From: Halicephalobus mephisto
Taxonomy: Eukaryota > Nematoda > Chromadorea > Rhabditida > Panagrolaimidae
Assembly: GCA_009193035.1 (NCBI GenBank)
Contig: SWDT01000001.1
Location: forward strand, 1,736,001-1,800,000
Length of the DNA: 64,000 nucleotides
Direction: 5' to 3'
The translations under genes and the position numbers were made by a program. Below the pieces are notes generated by a model that saw only the letters and a list, made by a program, of their open reading frames with translations, was not told the DNA's origin and searched no databases. Positions 37,923-48,855 of this stretch are shown here, piece after piece; positions within the stretch are counted from its first letter, which is position 1, and the number at the start of each line of letters is the position of its first letter.

Positions 37923-39444
37923 TTCAAAAAACTTAGTGCTCGACAGATGTTATTTATTGAATAATTAGATCTTTCAATCTAAGAATATTCCGAAACCGTT
38001 TGCATTGTCAGATATGCTGCTTTAACTCAAACGCATAATAGTAATAACATTGTCTATTATAAGCTTTTACTGTGCATTTGGATAAATACGTAATCAAGGT
38101 ATCTGGAAAATAAATATGGAAAAATAAGGATTTTGGAGAAATAGAGGTAGGAAAACAGTAATGTATTATTAACACGAAATATTGCGTTTAAGATGAAAGT
38201 TTTCATTGTATATATCTGTTGTAGTTCAAGTTCTGTTATTATTTCAGATTTATTGTAAATAATTCATTTCTCGATTTATGGTTTTCATCAATAATGAAGG
38301 AGAAATATTAATGAAGAAGAAGAGTATGTTTGGCTACTTGTGGTTTGGTCGTGGAATGTGAAGTAAACTTCTGACATGAAATTCTTGATTATATTATGAT
38401 GAATTCCCTCATTTTCAGAGACAAATAGAGGTTTGTGCAAAATGACGTATATCTCAAGAGATTTGATTACTGGAATTCTTTTTTTATTTCCCACTATGTT
38501 TGTAAACGTTTTGATTATGAGACGAATCTGTAGTGAAAAACACTCAATCGATAAAAGAATAGGAAAACATGAGAAATACCAAATCCGATAATGATTTATG
38601 AGAATTTTGGAATCAAAGTATTTTATGCAAAATCTAGTCAACCTTTCAACGTTATTAGAGAAGCTTTATGAATGTTTTTTGGGTAAATTTGGCGTATAAA
38701 GAATTTGATTTATCTCAAAAATTCATTATACATTTGTAAAATTTACTAGGAGATTTTCAAAACCATAATTGTAGTCACATGGAATTAATGATAGGTGTTT
38801 CTAATACAACTGCTCTTTAATTCAGGAGTCTTGAGGCATGTTATTTTGCAAACGAAAGGACTTACAATAATACTTTTGATTGGATCACTACTCAATTTAG
38901 TAAACTTCCCAGGGAATACAATTGTTGCATGAAAATCCCACGTCTGCAACTAGTTTGTTTTCGTCACATTCTAAAAATTGGGTGGTTTTTTGCAAACCAA
39001 TAATAATTCTGATTTCGTCACCTGTTCTTCACGCAATTAAGAATAAAAAATTAATAGCTTCAAGGATGAATATATTTCTTATTATGTAGTATCATGTGAC
39101 AAGGAATTCATAATTCACTTTTTAGAAATTAGTGTTGTCGAAGGTTCTGATCGGTCAATTGTTTTATAATCTTTTTTAAACCAACAACATAATAAAGATA
39201 ATTTTGATATAAAAAGGAATTCCAACGAGAATTAAAAATTGATTCATCAAAAGTCTGGAATTCTTGCACTTCATCATGTTTAAAATTTCAACTGTTAATC
39301 TATAGGAGCTTTACATCATTGATTTTGTCGATACATCGATCTTTAAGCACTTGTGTGCTTTGTTTGCAGTTGGTTATCCGGTCTTTCCCTGGATCTCGCG
39401 CAGTTTGCTTCAGCTTGCTTGTAATGGACTGAGTTATTATTTCA
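37923..39444. other. Intergenic, no gene seen
   Basis: About 1.5 kb, AT-rich. The minus-strand open frame at 38288-38641 has low-complexity composition and no splice or domain support. Confidence 0.5.
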
Positions 39445-41319
39445 ATGGAAATCGATATTTCTACTTTATGGAAACAATATTTAATTTTACTTTTGTATTC
39501 ACTAATAACCTCGACAAAGTCATCTCCTGAGGAATCTCAATTATACGAAGACTTATTAAAAGACTACAATCCCTATGAACGTCCTGTAGCTCATTCCAGC
39601 GAGAATGTGACTGTTTCAGTCGGATTAGCTTTACAACAGATTGTAGATGTGGTAAATTAGAATTTGTATTGGATTTTTAGGGGAATTGAAATTACAGGAT
39701 GAAAAAAACCAAGAAGTAGAAGTCAATGCATGGTTGAAATTGGTAAATGTTTATTTTCAGATTGTTACTTAAGTGATACCATTTAAGAGTTGGTACGACT
39801 ACAAGCTGCATTGGAATCCTGAAGACTACGGAGGAATCACAGATGTTCGTTTCAGAAAAGGTCAAATTTGGACTCCAGGTATTTTCAGCTTCGTTGCAAT
39901 GTAAATGATGTTATTTAAGATATTTTGCTTTATAACTCAGTAGCAGAAGAATTTGACAGTTTGTATCCAGCAAATGTCTTGGTCTACTCTAACGGACTAA
40001 TAACATGGATTCCTCCTGGTGAGTGTTTCTGAAATACCCTTTATCAACGACATTTCCAGCCATCTTTGCACTTAGTGCTAAGATTCACATTGCCTGGTTC
40101 CCTTTCGATTCGCAAATTTGTCAGCTAAAAGTGAGTCATCCTGAGACTCCATAACAGAAAACAAAAACAAAAATGATATTTTCAGTTTGGTTCTTGGACT
40201 TACGACGGATCGAGACTTGAACTGAAACTCGATGAAAATGGGTTTGACCTTTCCTCATACATTCCTAATGGAGAATGGGAGATTAAAAGTAGGTGCATGT
40301 TTCCTAATTTCAACAATTGACTTTTCGTTGAAGTCTGCACTCTGACCTTTGGATGCACTTTCAGACGTGAACGCAGAAAGACATATTCAATTTTACAAAT
40401 GCTGTATCGAACCGTACTTTGATATCGTCTTCACCTTCCAAATTCAGAGAAAAACACTCTTCTATGGATTCAACTTGATTGTCCCATGCATTGCCATTAC
40501 TTTGTTAACCATCGTTGGGTTCGCTTACCCGAGTGAAGCGGGCGAAAAAATGTCCATCCGTAATTAACTTAACATCGAAACATCACTTAAGTATAGCATT
40601 TCAGAAATTAATGTCCTCTTCTCAATTTTCATCTTCCAGAATTATGTCACTGAAATGTCTCCACCGACTTCGGAATCAATTCCATTCCTTGGTTTTTTGC
40701 AATTCGGTTTAACTTTAACAAAGCTAAATTACAGGCACTTATTTCATGTTTACAATCATCACTGTCTCGATGTCCGTTGTTGGGACCGTCGTCATCGTGA
40801 ATATTCACAATAGGACTGTGAAAACACACCACATGACACCTACTGTAAGCATTCATTCCGTTGGAAACAATGACGTGTACTTTTCAGTTGATGAAGCTCT
40901 TCCTCGTGAAGCTTCCGAAGATATTAATGATGAGAACTCCTAGAGTAAGATATATCCCTAAGGATTATGAAATTGAAGCCCCTGAGGAGCTCAAAAAACC
41001 CCGGGAAACTCTAAAACAGCTACTTAGTGAACAAAATATGAACATTGACATGATTCCCATCAAGAAACTTTCCCAGTTGCTCGTTTTAGAGAAGATGCTA
41101 GATGATATTAAGGTGAGAATGCAGCTTCTTTCTAAATCAGTTACAGTAATGATGTTGTAGACAGTTAACGAATTGACTCGGAAGGAGTTTGACGAGGAAC
41201 TTGAATCGTACGACTGGAGATATATAAGCATCGTCTTTGACAGGATAGCTTTGTTAATTTGTGCTGCCTTTGTTTCCCTCTGCACAATCATCTTATTCTG
41301 TTCCGCTGCCTTTGGTTAG
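39445..41319 (+). CDS. Nicotinic acetylcholine receptor alpha-type subunit, atypical
   Basis: Eleven exons: 39445-39651, 39698-39742, 39788-39878, 39920-40018, 40060-40130, 40186-40288, 40365-40559, 40605-40691, 40735-40844, 40888-41112, 41161-41319, giving 463 residues. These subunits form pentameric ligand-gated cation channels. Seen: signal peptide; loop D/W region [15 protein letters not shown]; loop A LLYNS; loop B FGSWTYDG; loop C vicinal cysteines YKCCIEPY (Cys218-219) marking an alpha subunit; M1 [23 protein letters not shown]2 beginning GEKMSIQINV; M3 [20 protein letters not shown]; and C-terminal M4. The Cys-loop reads [15 protein letters not shown]: the first cysteine is Ala154, the second is Cys168, at the correct 13-residue spacing. 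M2 9' is Phe276 instead of Leu. The M3-M4 loop is short. Confidence 0.92.
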
Positions 41320-42137
41320 ATTGTTATTTTATAAAAGTTCTATTCCAGGAAATAAATACGCGAATTTACTATGGAATATGAAAACGTATTGACATGATGA
41401 ATAATATGAAAAATACTTGGATGTAAATATTTTTTAATTAAGGTAGATATCTTAAAAACATTTTCTGAACTCATACCTATTGGATTTCTGGATGACAAGA
41501 GTTGTATTTTACGGCTTCTTGGAACTAACTATAATATACTATTGTACTCTGTAGCAGTTACTACATAATACCCTTGTGAAACCCCTGCATTGAATGATAA
41601 AGTCTTCGAAATTGTCCACATGACCACTTTTGTCATATAATGAAAAAATAATCAAAGAAGTTGGGCATTTTTGTCAAAAATTGCCATAGATGCATTTCGG
41701 GAGACGGGCACTTGAGTCCGCTGGGTGCCCTAGACTTTTATTGCTTTAAAGCTTTCAAGTGATGTACTGCCCCAGGGAAACAAATTTTTTACATCCATGA
41801 TTTCCTAACTTTACTATCCATGTTGACAGTTCGGCTGGACTTGTGGATAAAAATAAACAAGCTATTTCTGGAGTGTTGATTTTTTAATTGGAGATCCTAC
41901 TTTACAAGGCTTTGTTAATTAGTATTCCTTTGCCCCTACCTTGTTCACTTTATACACGGCTATAGTGGGCTTAGTAGCCTGCTAATGAGCTTTATTTTTT
42001 ATCTCCAATGACCGTAGTCTGATTCATTCCCTCATTCTGTTTTCGTGGACGTCGTCCCGACGATTGCTCGTTTATTTCCGAACTCATCTTCTGAGCTTTC
42101 ACTGCTGACTTGAAGATTACCCTTTCAAGACACGATC
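41320..42137. other. Intergenic, no gene seen
   Basis: About 0.8 kb between the nicotinic receptor and the small secreted-protein gene. No exon or element is supported. The receptor's polyadenylation site is probably the AATAAATACG region just after 41340. Confidence 0.5.
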
Positions 42138-43163
42138 ATGGCCGCTTTCTGGCTCATTTCCCTTCTACTGGGAGTTACCGTTGTACAGTTCCTCTCTGCC
42201 GGTCCCCTCGAAATTGCAGCCAGTAGTGCGTTAAATCCTACAGTATCCCCCGAAGACCCAATAGTGATACCAGACAATGACGGGATGACTGATCAAATTT
42301 GCGGCACTCATCCTCTCAAAACAATTGTCAAGAAAATCGAGCATTCACGTGAGTTTCCGGCAATTTTTACTACAAAAACGCTTTCCTAATGACTTTAATC
42401 TTTAAAAGCTATGATTTTTGCAAACTGGTGCTAAGGGCAAAGTAGTGGAAAATTTTTTGCATTATTCCATGACGTGTAGGCAATATAAGAAATATTTCGG
42501 GATTATTGGGTTCATTCCGCATGATTTGAATGACGATATTTCCAAGGTTAGATAGCCTTTGGAGCAGTATGACGTTTCTATATCACGATGACAGTAAGTG
42601 GAGATTTATAAATGTAGAATCTATCCCGTGGTCAGTTTTAGTTAAAGCCTTCCGCTAGCGTCAATTATTCTTGTTAAAAATATGGCTAGCCTTAAGAAGA
42701 ATAAAGTGCTATTTTAGAACTCCTACGAGCCACAATGAGGCGCCAATCAGATGTTTTTGAAATTTATGTTTTGACAAAACCTTACCATAGGCAAAATCAA
42801 TTCTAATTAAAAAACACTCAAGCTTTCGAGATTTGAAAATGACGCATTTATGACGGCAACATAGTTTTGCAATGTTTTCAGGGATTTCCCCTAAGGCAAA
42901 AACACTATTGGACTAATTACAGAAGTTCAAACGACAATTAACTTTAAGGGTATTAAAACTAAAAGTTGAAATATGCATTTATTTCCTCATTCATATATTA
43001 AAAATTTATTTACTTTGCAGAACCCGATATGGACCAGCAAAGTGTTGTCCGACTACTCGCATTGATGAGACTCCGGGCCCCAAAATTGTGGAATTCTTAT
43101 CAACAAATGCTGGCAGCATATATGAATTGCAAGGTAATGTCGGCTGGCGGTTCTCTTGGTTAA
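42138..43163 (+). CDS. Small secreted protein, family unknown
   Basis: Two exons, 42138-42348 and 43021-43163, with a 672-nt intron, give 117 residues. The N-terminus is a clear signal peptide (MAAFWLISLLLGVTVVQFLSAG). The mature part has an acidic/Pro segment (VSPEDPIVIPDNDG), one early Cys (ICGTHPL) and a helical C-terminal half (SVVRLLALMRLRAPKLW, YQQMLAAYMNCK) with a second Cys. It could be a secreted hormone-like or saposin-like small protein, but two cysteines are too few for a typical fold. Convergent with the minus-strand gene at 43367-44494. Confidence 0.6.
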
Positions 43164-43366
43164 CAGATTTTTGAATCCATTGTTCTTCTGATTTCTGCCC
43201 CGGTTGTAAGAAAATGAGAAGAACTATCAAACCAAAATTGACTAATAAAATATTAATGTTATATTTGTGTTGAACAAAATATGCTTTATCTGTATGGAAC
43301 ATTGTCAATCTTACGGTAATAAACGAGTTGTGGATAAGAATCTTTGGGTATTTGCGAAGTTGAGTT

Positions 43367-44494
43367 TTATAAATCAATTGGGAGAGTAATCGGCGGGGGA
43401 GAGTACTTGAGCTCCATCCCCCAGTAGTAATGCCAGAGAATCAAGGTGAAAAGCCAGTTGAATCCGACTCCAGAACCGTAGAGAGTCATAGCTAATCCCA
43501 GTTCGTGATCTACGTGTCCTCCGAGAGCTTCTGGAAAAGTGCAGATTAATTATTAGTACTTGAAGAATCTAAAGTACCCAACAATTTAGGTATTGTCGCC
43601 ATTGTCAGAATGGCCATGCCCAGAACAAAGGAACTTTGCATAAATAACACTAAAAAATAAGATTAAACTTTAATTAAAACTATTTGGTTACGGTACCAGG
43701 CCACAGAAGCCAAACTGGTCGAGGAATACAAAGTAGGACAATAACCATCAACACCAGAGCTGTGCCGTGTTGGACACACCAGATACATCTCATGTATCCT
43801 CCATCAAGGTAATTAGCAACACATTCAGTGGTCCCCAGAATACGGTGCATCAATCCAAAGTCAAAGATGACTATATCGTATGCCAGAAATTTTTCACTCC
43901 ACGTAGCGTTTGGGAGGATATCTGAATGGCAATTAAAGACATGGTGGTATTCTGTATAAGAATATACGTGCTGAAATCAAAGTGTTTCTTAATTTCTCCA
44001 ATACTAGAATTCCATGAAAGTTCCTAAAATGCTCCAGAATTCACTGGAAGATTCTGAAACCTCCGAGAATCTCAAAATTTTTTAAAATCTTCTGGATTCC
44101 ATAGTGATTCCCTGAACATTCCAGCATTTAATAGAAAATTTTGAAATGTTCTAGAGTTCTGTAGAAACTTTCAAAATTTACTAGAAGATTCTCAAACTTG
44201 AGTCTCGTGAAAATTTCTCGAACATTTCAGAATTCTGGTAATTTTAAAGCGAAAATTTCAAATTAAGTTCTAGACTCCACGTTTCTAGAAAACCATGCTG
44301 AGACAGCTTTGCAACAAACCCTATTCCTAATCTTTACAGTAGGATGATTTAAAGATTAGTACCTGCAAAAACGATGCAACCACGACACCTAATTGTAATA
44401 TCCCGAAGAACAAGCACAAGAATCTATTGGAGAGTTTAGCTCCACAGAAGCTGGTTTCGAATTCTTCTATGGCGATGACCCAAAATAATCTCAT
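43367..44494 (-). CDS. Four-helix membrane protein, family unknown
   Basis: Four exons on the minus strand: 44494-44363, 43970-43697, 43649-43578, 43530-43367, giving 213 residues with consistent phases. Four hydrophobic helices are visible: FLCLFFGILQLGVVVASFL near the N-terminus, VLMVIVLLCIPRPVWLLW, SSFVLGMAILTMATIPKLL and TLYGSGVGFNWLFTLILW. A glycosylatable loop with cysteines (NCHSDILPNATWSE, TECVANYLDGGYMRCIWC) lies between helices 1 and 2. The layout resembles tetraspan families of nematodes, but no signature (tetraspanin CCG, claudin W-GLW) is present. The intron at 43971-44362 holds a degenerate repeat. Confidence 0.62.
43971..44362. repeat. Intronic degenerate TTCTAGAA-type repeat
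   Basis: About 43995-44290 consists of imperfect units such as CTCCAGAATTCACTGGAAGA and TAGAAAATTTTGAAATGTTC. GAA and TTC triplets alternate at short intervals, as in the OST-alpha-like gene's intron. The GAA/TTC alternation resembles heat-shock-element spacing but is too irregular to call a binding site. Confidence 0.5.
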
Positions 44495-45023
44495 CTCGGT
44501 GGTCCACTATCAACGTACCAGGAGAAAACTTTCAACGTACATAAACCACTAAGATTTGCTAACTACAATTGCAGATGCCACTTCGAATTAGTTACCTTCC
44601 AATTTGGTTTCGGTCCGTTGAGTTGTAATTCCAATAAAAGTTCTGTATTATGGCTTAATTGTTGTTCTGACTAAAGACCATAATGGAGGTTTTTTCGGTA
44701 ATTAGGTAATAGTTAGATTTTTAATCTTTATCAAAATCAAAAATATTAAAAAGTAAAGATCACAGGTTCTTATGATGCTTAACAAGCATCATTAGTAGCT
44801 GGCTTTGGATGTACCATTACCTCCTCCGTAAACTCAATAATTCATTTGGGATATGACTAATTTCGGAATCCTAAGAACTCCAATTTTATTTTACAGCTGG
44901 AGTGAACTACTTTGGCAGTTAGGCTGTCAGAAAACATGTGACTGCGCCCATCAGTTGTTCGAATCTGGACTTTTAGTTTCTTTGTTAAAAAATCATTCAA
45001 TTACCATCACAATAAAAACGAAA
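44495..45023. other. Intergenic, no gene seen
   Basis: About 0.5 kb between divergent genes, probably holding promoters for the minus-strand tetraspan gene and the plus-strand transcripts. The open frame of the downstream mini-protein extends in frame back to an ATG at 44853. Confidence 0.4.
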
Positions 45024-45206
45024 ATGGCTATTATTCGTCCAAAGGTGGATTACTCACAAAAAGAGAAATTGGCGCCAAACGTTGGGAACATAAAGCCAAC
45101 TTGCTTTGGTTACTCAAATGCATCTTGCTTCGCAACGCTATTGAAAATTTGTTTGGTGCTTATAATCTCTTTATTTGTGCTTCAGTTATCTCGAAACACT
45201 CTATAA
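45024..45206 (+). CDS. Possible tail-anchored mini-protein
   Basis: A 60-residue frame (MAIIRPKVDYSQKEKLAPNV... start) ending with one hydrophobic helix (ATLLKICLVLIISLFVLQL) and a short basic tail. The frame is open further upstream to an ATG at 44853 (117 residues), but the upstream part lacks features. The stop lies only 65 bp before the BRPF-like ATG on the same strand, which might indicate a shared transcript. No homologue recognised. Confidence 0.3.
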   Translation: MAIIRPKVDYSQKEKLAPNVGNIKPTCFGYSNASCFATLLKICLVLIISLFVLQLSRNTL

Positions 45207-45271
45207 TAACTCTGCATCATCATCAGAAGAGAAGACTAGACGGAGTTGGTAGTTTTTCTCACTCCTGAGTG

Positions 45272-48200
45272 ATGGCGGAGACTAACCGACTGACAATCGT
45301 TAGTGGTGAAGTTATCGATGAAGTCCCGTCAAATGTCAAGCAAGCGGGCGTTATATCCTTCAAAAATGCTTCTATGGTAAATTTATTAGTGTTGTTATGG
45401 AGAAACCTTCTTATTTAACGATTTGTATAAGATTTGATATATGATTAGCTTTGATATTCTGTTTCAGTTGGACTCTCTGTCGGAAGACCTACTCCCAGAT
45501 GAACCGGAACCTCTGAAAGAAGAGTTGATAAATGATTCTAGGTTCGAAATTCAGTTGAGGTTCGACAAAACTGAATATAATCATGATGACGAAGTTTGTT
45601 GATTTTTGTTTTGAATTTGTATTCAATTGTCTTCTTTCAGGATAAAAACTACGTTCTAAAGTTCAACAAGAGGAGGGATAAAAAGGCCAATCTGACCATT
45701 AAGTTGCTGGAGCAAATCATCGACAGATTGGAGAAACTTGCATTGTTTGAAGTAAGTAATCAGAATCAAACTTGTCTTCATCGGCTTCATTGTTTTAGTT
45801 TTATCGAACCGGACAAGCAGTGTTATTCGCAAAGAAACCAGTTATCGTCAGCACTAATTGCGATGTTTGTGGATCTGGTGATAACACGAGGAATAACAAG
45901 ATTGTCAGGTGTCAGTACTGCTACGTCTGTGTGCATCAGGAGTGCTACGGCATCCTCTATGTCCCCATTGATAAATGGACTTGTCGGAGATGCGGGATTC
46001 ATCCCACTGTTCCAGTCAAGTGTGCATTATGTCCATATGAAGGGGGAGCAATGAAGTTCACCACCAGCAACTCAGCCGTCCACCAAATCTGTGCCATTTG
46101 GCTGAATGGAGTGACCTTAGGTCAAAATCCATCGATGGAACCCATTGAACTCAAAGTCCCGAACTTGAACAAGTACACATGTGACCTGTGTGGGATTTCA
46201 TACGGAGCCGTTCTAAGATGTGCTCACGTGAGAAACTTTTAAACCACGGTTAACTAACTGATGAGTTATTTTTCAGTCTGACTGCGTCGAGAATTATCAC
46301 ATTACTTGCGCTGCCCTTTCAGGAGCAATGATGGAGATTGAAGTGAATAACCCGGACGGACCCAAGTATATTAGAAGGTTGTTCTGTCTTAACCATTCGA
46401 GGACCCCTAGTTATGAAATCAAAGCACGGATAAACAAGGTCCAAACTCAAGTTGTAAGCTTCACTTGCGTTGACTTCATTAATGGGTATTTTTAGAAACT
46501 AAGTTCACATAAAAAGAAGTTCTCGCCTATTGACATTCGCGCCAGACCGATACCAGAGACTTAGTAAGTCTGATTGTCTGGGATTTACGTCAATAACGTA
46601 TTTTAGCTTGAAATCGGAGTATGTTAGCCCACAAGTGTCAGATGAAGACATTGGTGTTATTCACGATTATTGGCTCGTCAAACGACTGAGATCTTTCGGA
46701 GCCCCTATGATCAATAGACTAAAGTTAATTTACGACAGATTGGCAGAACCTAGTCGAGCTCTCAAGTATGAAACAATTCCAAAAGTGAATAGGGCCGCTA
46801 GAATGCGGGTAACCGTTGAACCAATTGGAGACGGTTCTCTGAAGATTGTTGGGGACTTTGCCAAGGAAATAGATATCTACGATGACAAAGGATTCCATTA
46901 TCTGCAAAATATCTTCTCTAACGATCCAGACAACTGTAGCGTTGATTTGAAGACTAAAGCTGTGATTGAACGAGATAGAAAGCTTTTGTGTGATGAACTG
47001 AGAATCGAGAGTTTGGAACAACAATTACTTCTGAGTACAGATGTAAATGAAACTACTCAACTGATTACTGAACTCGTCAAGCAGTATGTAGATCCGACGA
47101 TGCCAACAGACTTTGCCGAGTATCGATATTCCGATAAAATTTCTGTGAGTTTATTTCTATTATATTCAGTTGAAAAACGGAAACTTGTTCACTTTTTACC
47201 CATTGTTATAAGAAAACTATCTCGGTCTGTTCTATCTATAAAAATAATGCCTTTTTAGCCCTGGGATATTATTGGAATTATGTTCTTTGCCGCATGTCCA
47301 GAAAACCTTCATGCCATAGCTTTCCTCAACTCCCTGAGATACATCGATGACCATAAGGTATTTTGGTTTTCCCATATTTATTTCATAGTTCTTTCCAGAT
47401 GTTTATGCACTTTAACTGTAACAGTCCTCATCACGTCAACATAGGCACGATGTGCAGGAAGGCTATTTATCCAGGATACTCCAGCATGGATTCCCTAATT
47501 AGGGACTTTAACAAAATGATGCTCCCAATTAACTCACCTTTCGTGAAGAATCAAAGACTACAATACGCGAAGAGATTCGAGGAATCTGCTTGTTATTTAC
47601 TCCTCTCAAAACCTTATGGGCAAATCATCAACCTGATGTTAGATGGCATGGATACTGTAGAGGATAAGAACAGGATACTTCTCCACCACCTTCTTCATGA
47701 ACTTACTGATTGTGAGAACATTGACCCCATTCTGAAGAAGTTAACAAAGAAGGATAAAAGCAAGCTCCAAGCAGTCACAGATTATGTAAGGAATGTGATT
47801 ACGGCGGAAAAGAAACAGACATTACCGAACTTGGACCTTGTTGTTGACCTTTATAGGAGGAGGAACATCCAGTCCTTGGACGATAAACTTATCATTGTCC
47901 CCAAAAATGGGTTTGCTATTATTTCTTCTGAACGGGCTTTTATCGTCAAGGAAATGCTGATGACTCCAAAGTTCAACTTCCCTCAACTCTCTTGGAACGA
48001 GTGTCTTCATTTCATGGAAAGGAGGGATGGTAAAGGATGGTCCAAATTCTTGCCTTCGGAACGAAAGGTCTTTGACGTCAAAGCTGTGAAGAAGAACTTG
48101 GAACAGAAGATGAACTTACGGAAACGGACCAATGGTGATCATCATGAGGAGCCTGGTATGTTTTTATTTGCCGATACTTTAATTAGTTGAATGTTTCAGC

Positions 48201-48855
48201 TTTGAAGAGACGAAAGAGTTCCCAAGTGAATACTACCCCAAATAACAAGATCACTAATTACTTCCAAAAGGATTCCACAGATCAAAGTCCAAGACAATCT
48301 CCCAAAAAATCCCCATCAAAAGGAAAGAAGGTCCCGCTGACTCTCATTGCCCCAGGTTCTCCGAGGCAAAACAGGCAGACTGCTTGTGTTAAATACTACC
48401 ATGATACCATTATCATTACTAACAAATGTTCACTTGGAGAACACATTGCTGGGAGAATTATTGATCCACGAATAGTGCAAGAAATTGATTACAACGAGTA
48501 TGACTACATTATGTCTCAAGACAACGCTGGTCAGAAGCATTACAGTTGTCTCAGGCTTTTCCTTGAAAATAACAAAACGTAAGTCTTTTTACAAAACACT
48601 GTAATTAAAATCTAAGTTCTATGGTCTTAAAGTTCAACTATTAACCTACCCTCGACTCCGTGGCGACCTTAAAATAATAAAATTGGTTATAGACACGTTG
48701 AATGGGTCAAAAACGTAAACATAAAGATCGTCAACATGATCAAACTCTGTCGCTACCTTGAAGACCATGAACGTGAACTCAAGGAGGACTCTTCTATGCA
48801 AAGTCTCAAGGCGGCTGCTCACTACTACTTGAAGAAACAAACTTCTCATCGATAG
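45272..48855 (+). CDS. BRPF/NTO1-like PHD-zinc knuckle-PHD scaffold
   Basis: Eleven exons: 45272-45376, 45468-45593, 45641-45751, 45799-46227, 46277-46453, 46496-46563, 46607-47144, 47259-47357, 47399-48155, 48200-48578, 48693-48855, giving 983 residues. BRPF proteins scaffold MYST acetyltransferase complexes (C. elegans LIN-49, yeast Nto1). Seen: an EPL1-like helix (IDRLEKLALFE) before PHD1 (about 135-180: CDVCG, CQYC, VHQECYG, CRRC), then the extended PHD (CALC, GGAMKF, HQICAIW, CDLC, YHITCAL, CLNH), and the BRPF-typical DYWLVKRLRSFGAPMINRL. The bromodomain-like region (about 540-620: SSMDSLIRDFNKMM) has Phe599 where the acetyl-lysine Asn is expected. A PIP-box-like NKITNYF lies at about 819-825. 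The C-terminal 115 residues resemble a decayed PWWP domain (GRIIDPR, LRLFLENNKT). Confidence 0.8.

Noticed and set aside
38288..38641. Minus-strand 117-codon open frame
   Set aside because: Low-complexity Ile/Phe/Ser content in AT-rich DNA, no start context or neighbours in frame.
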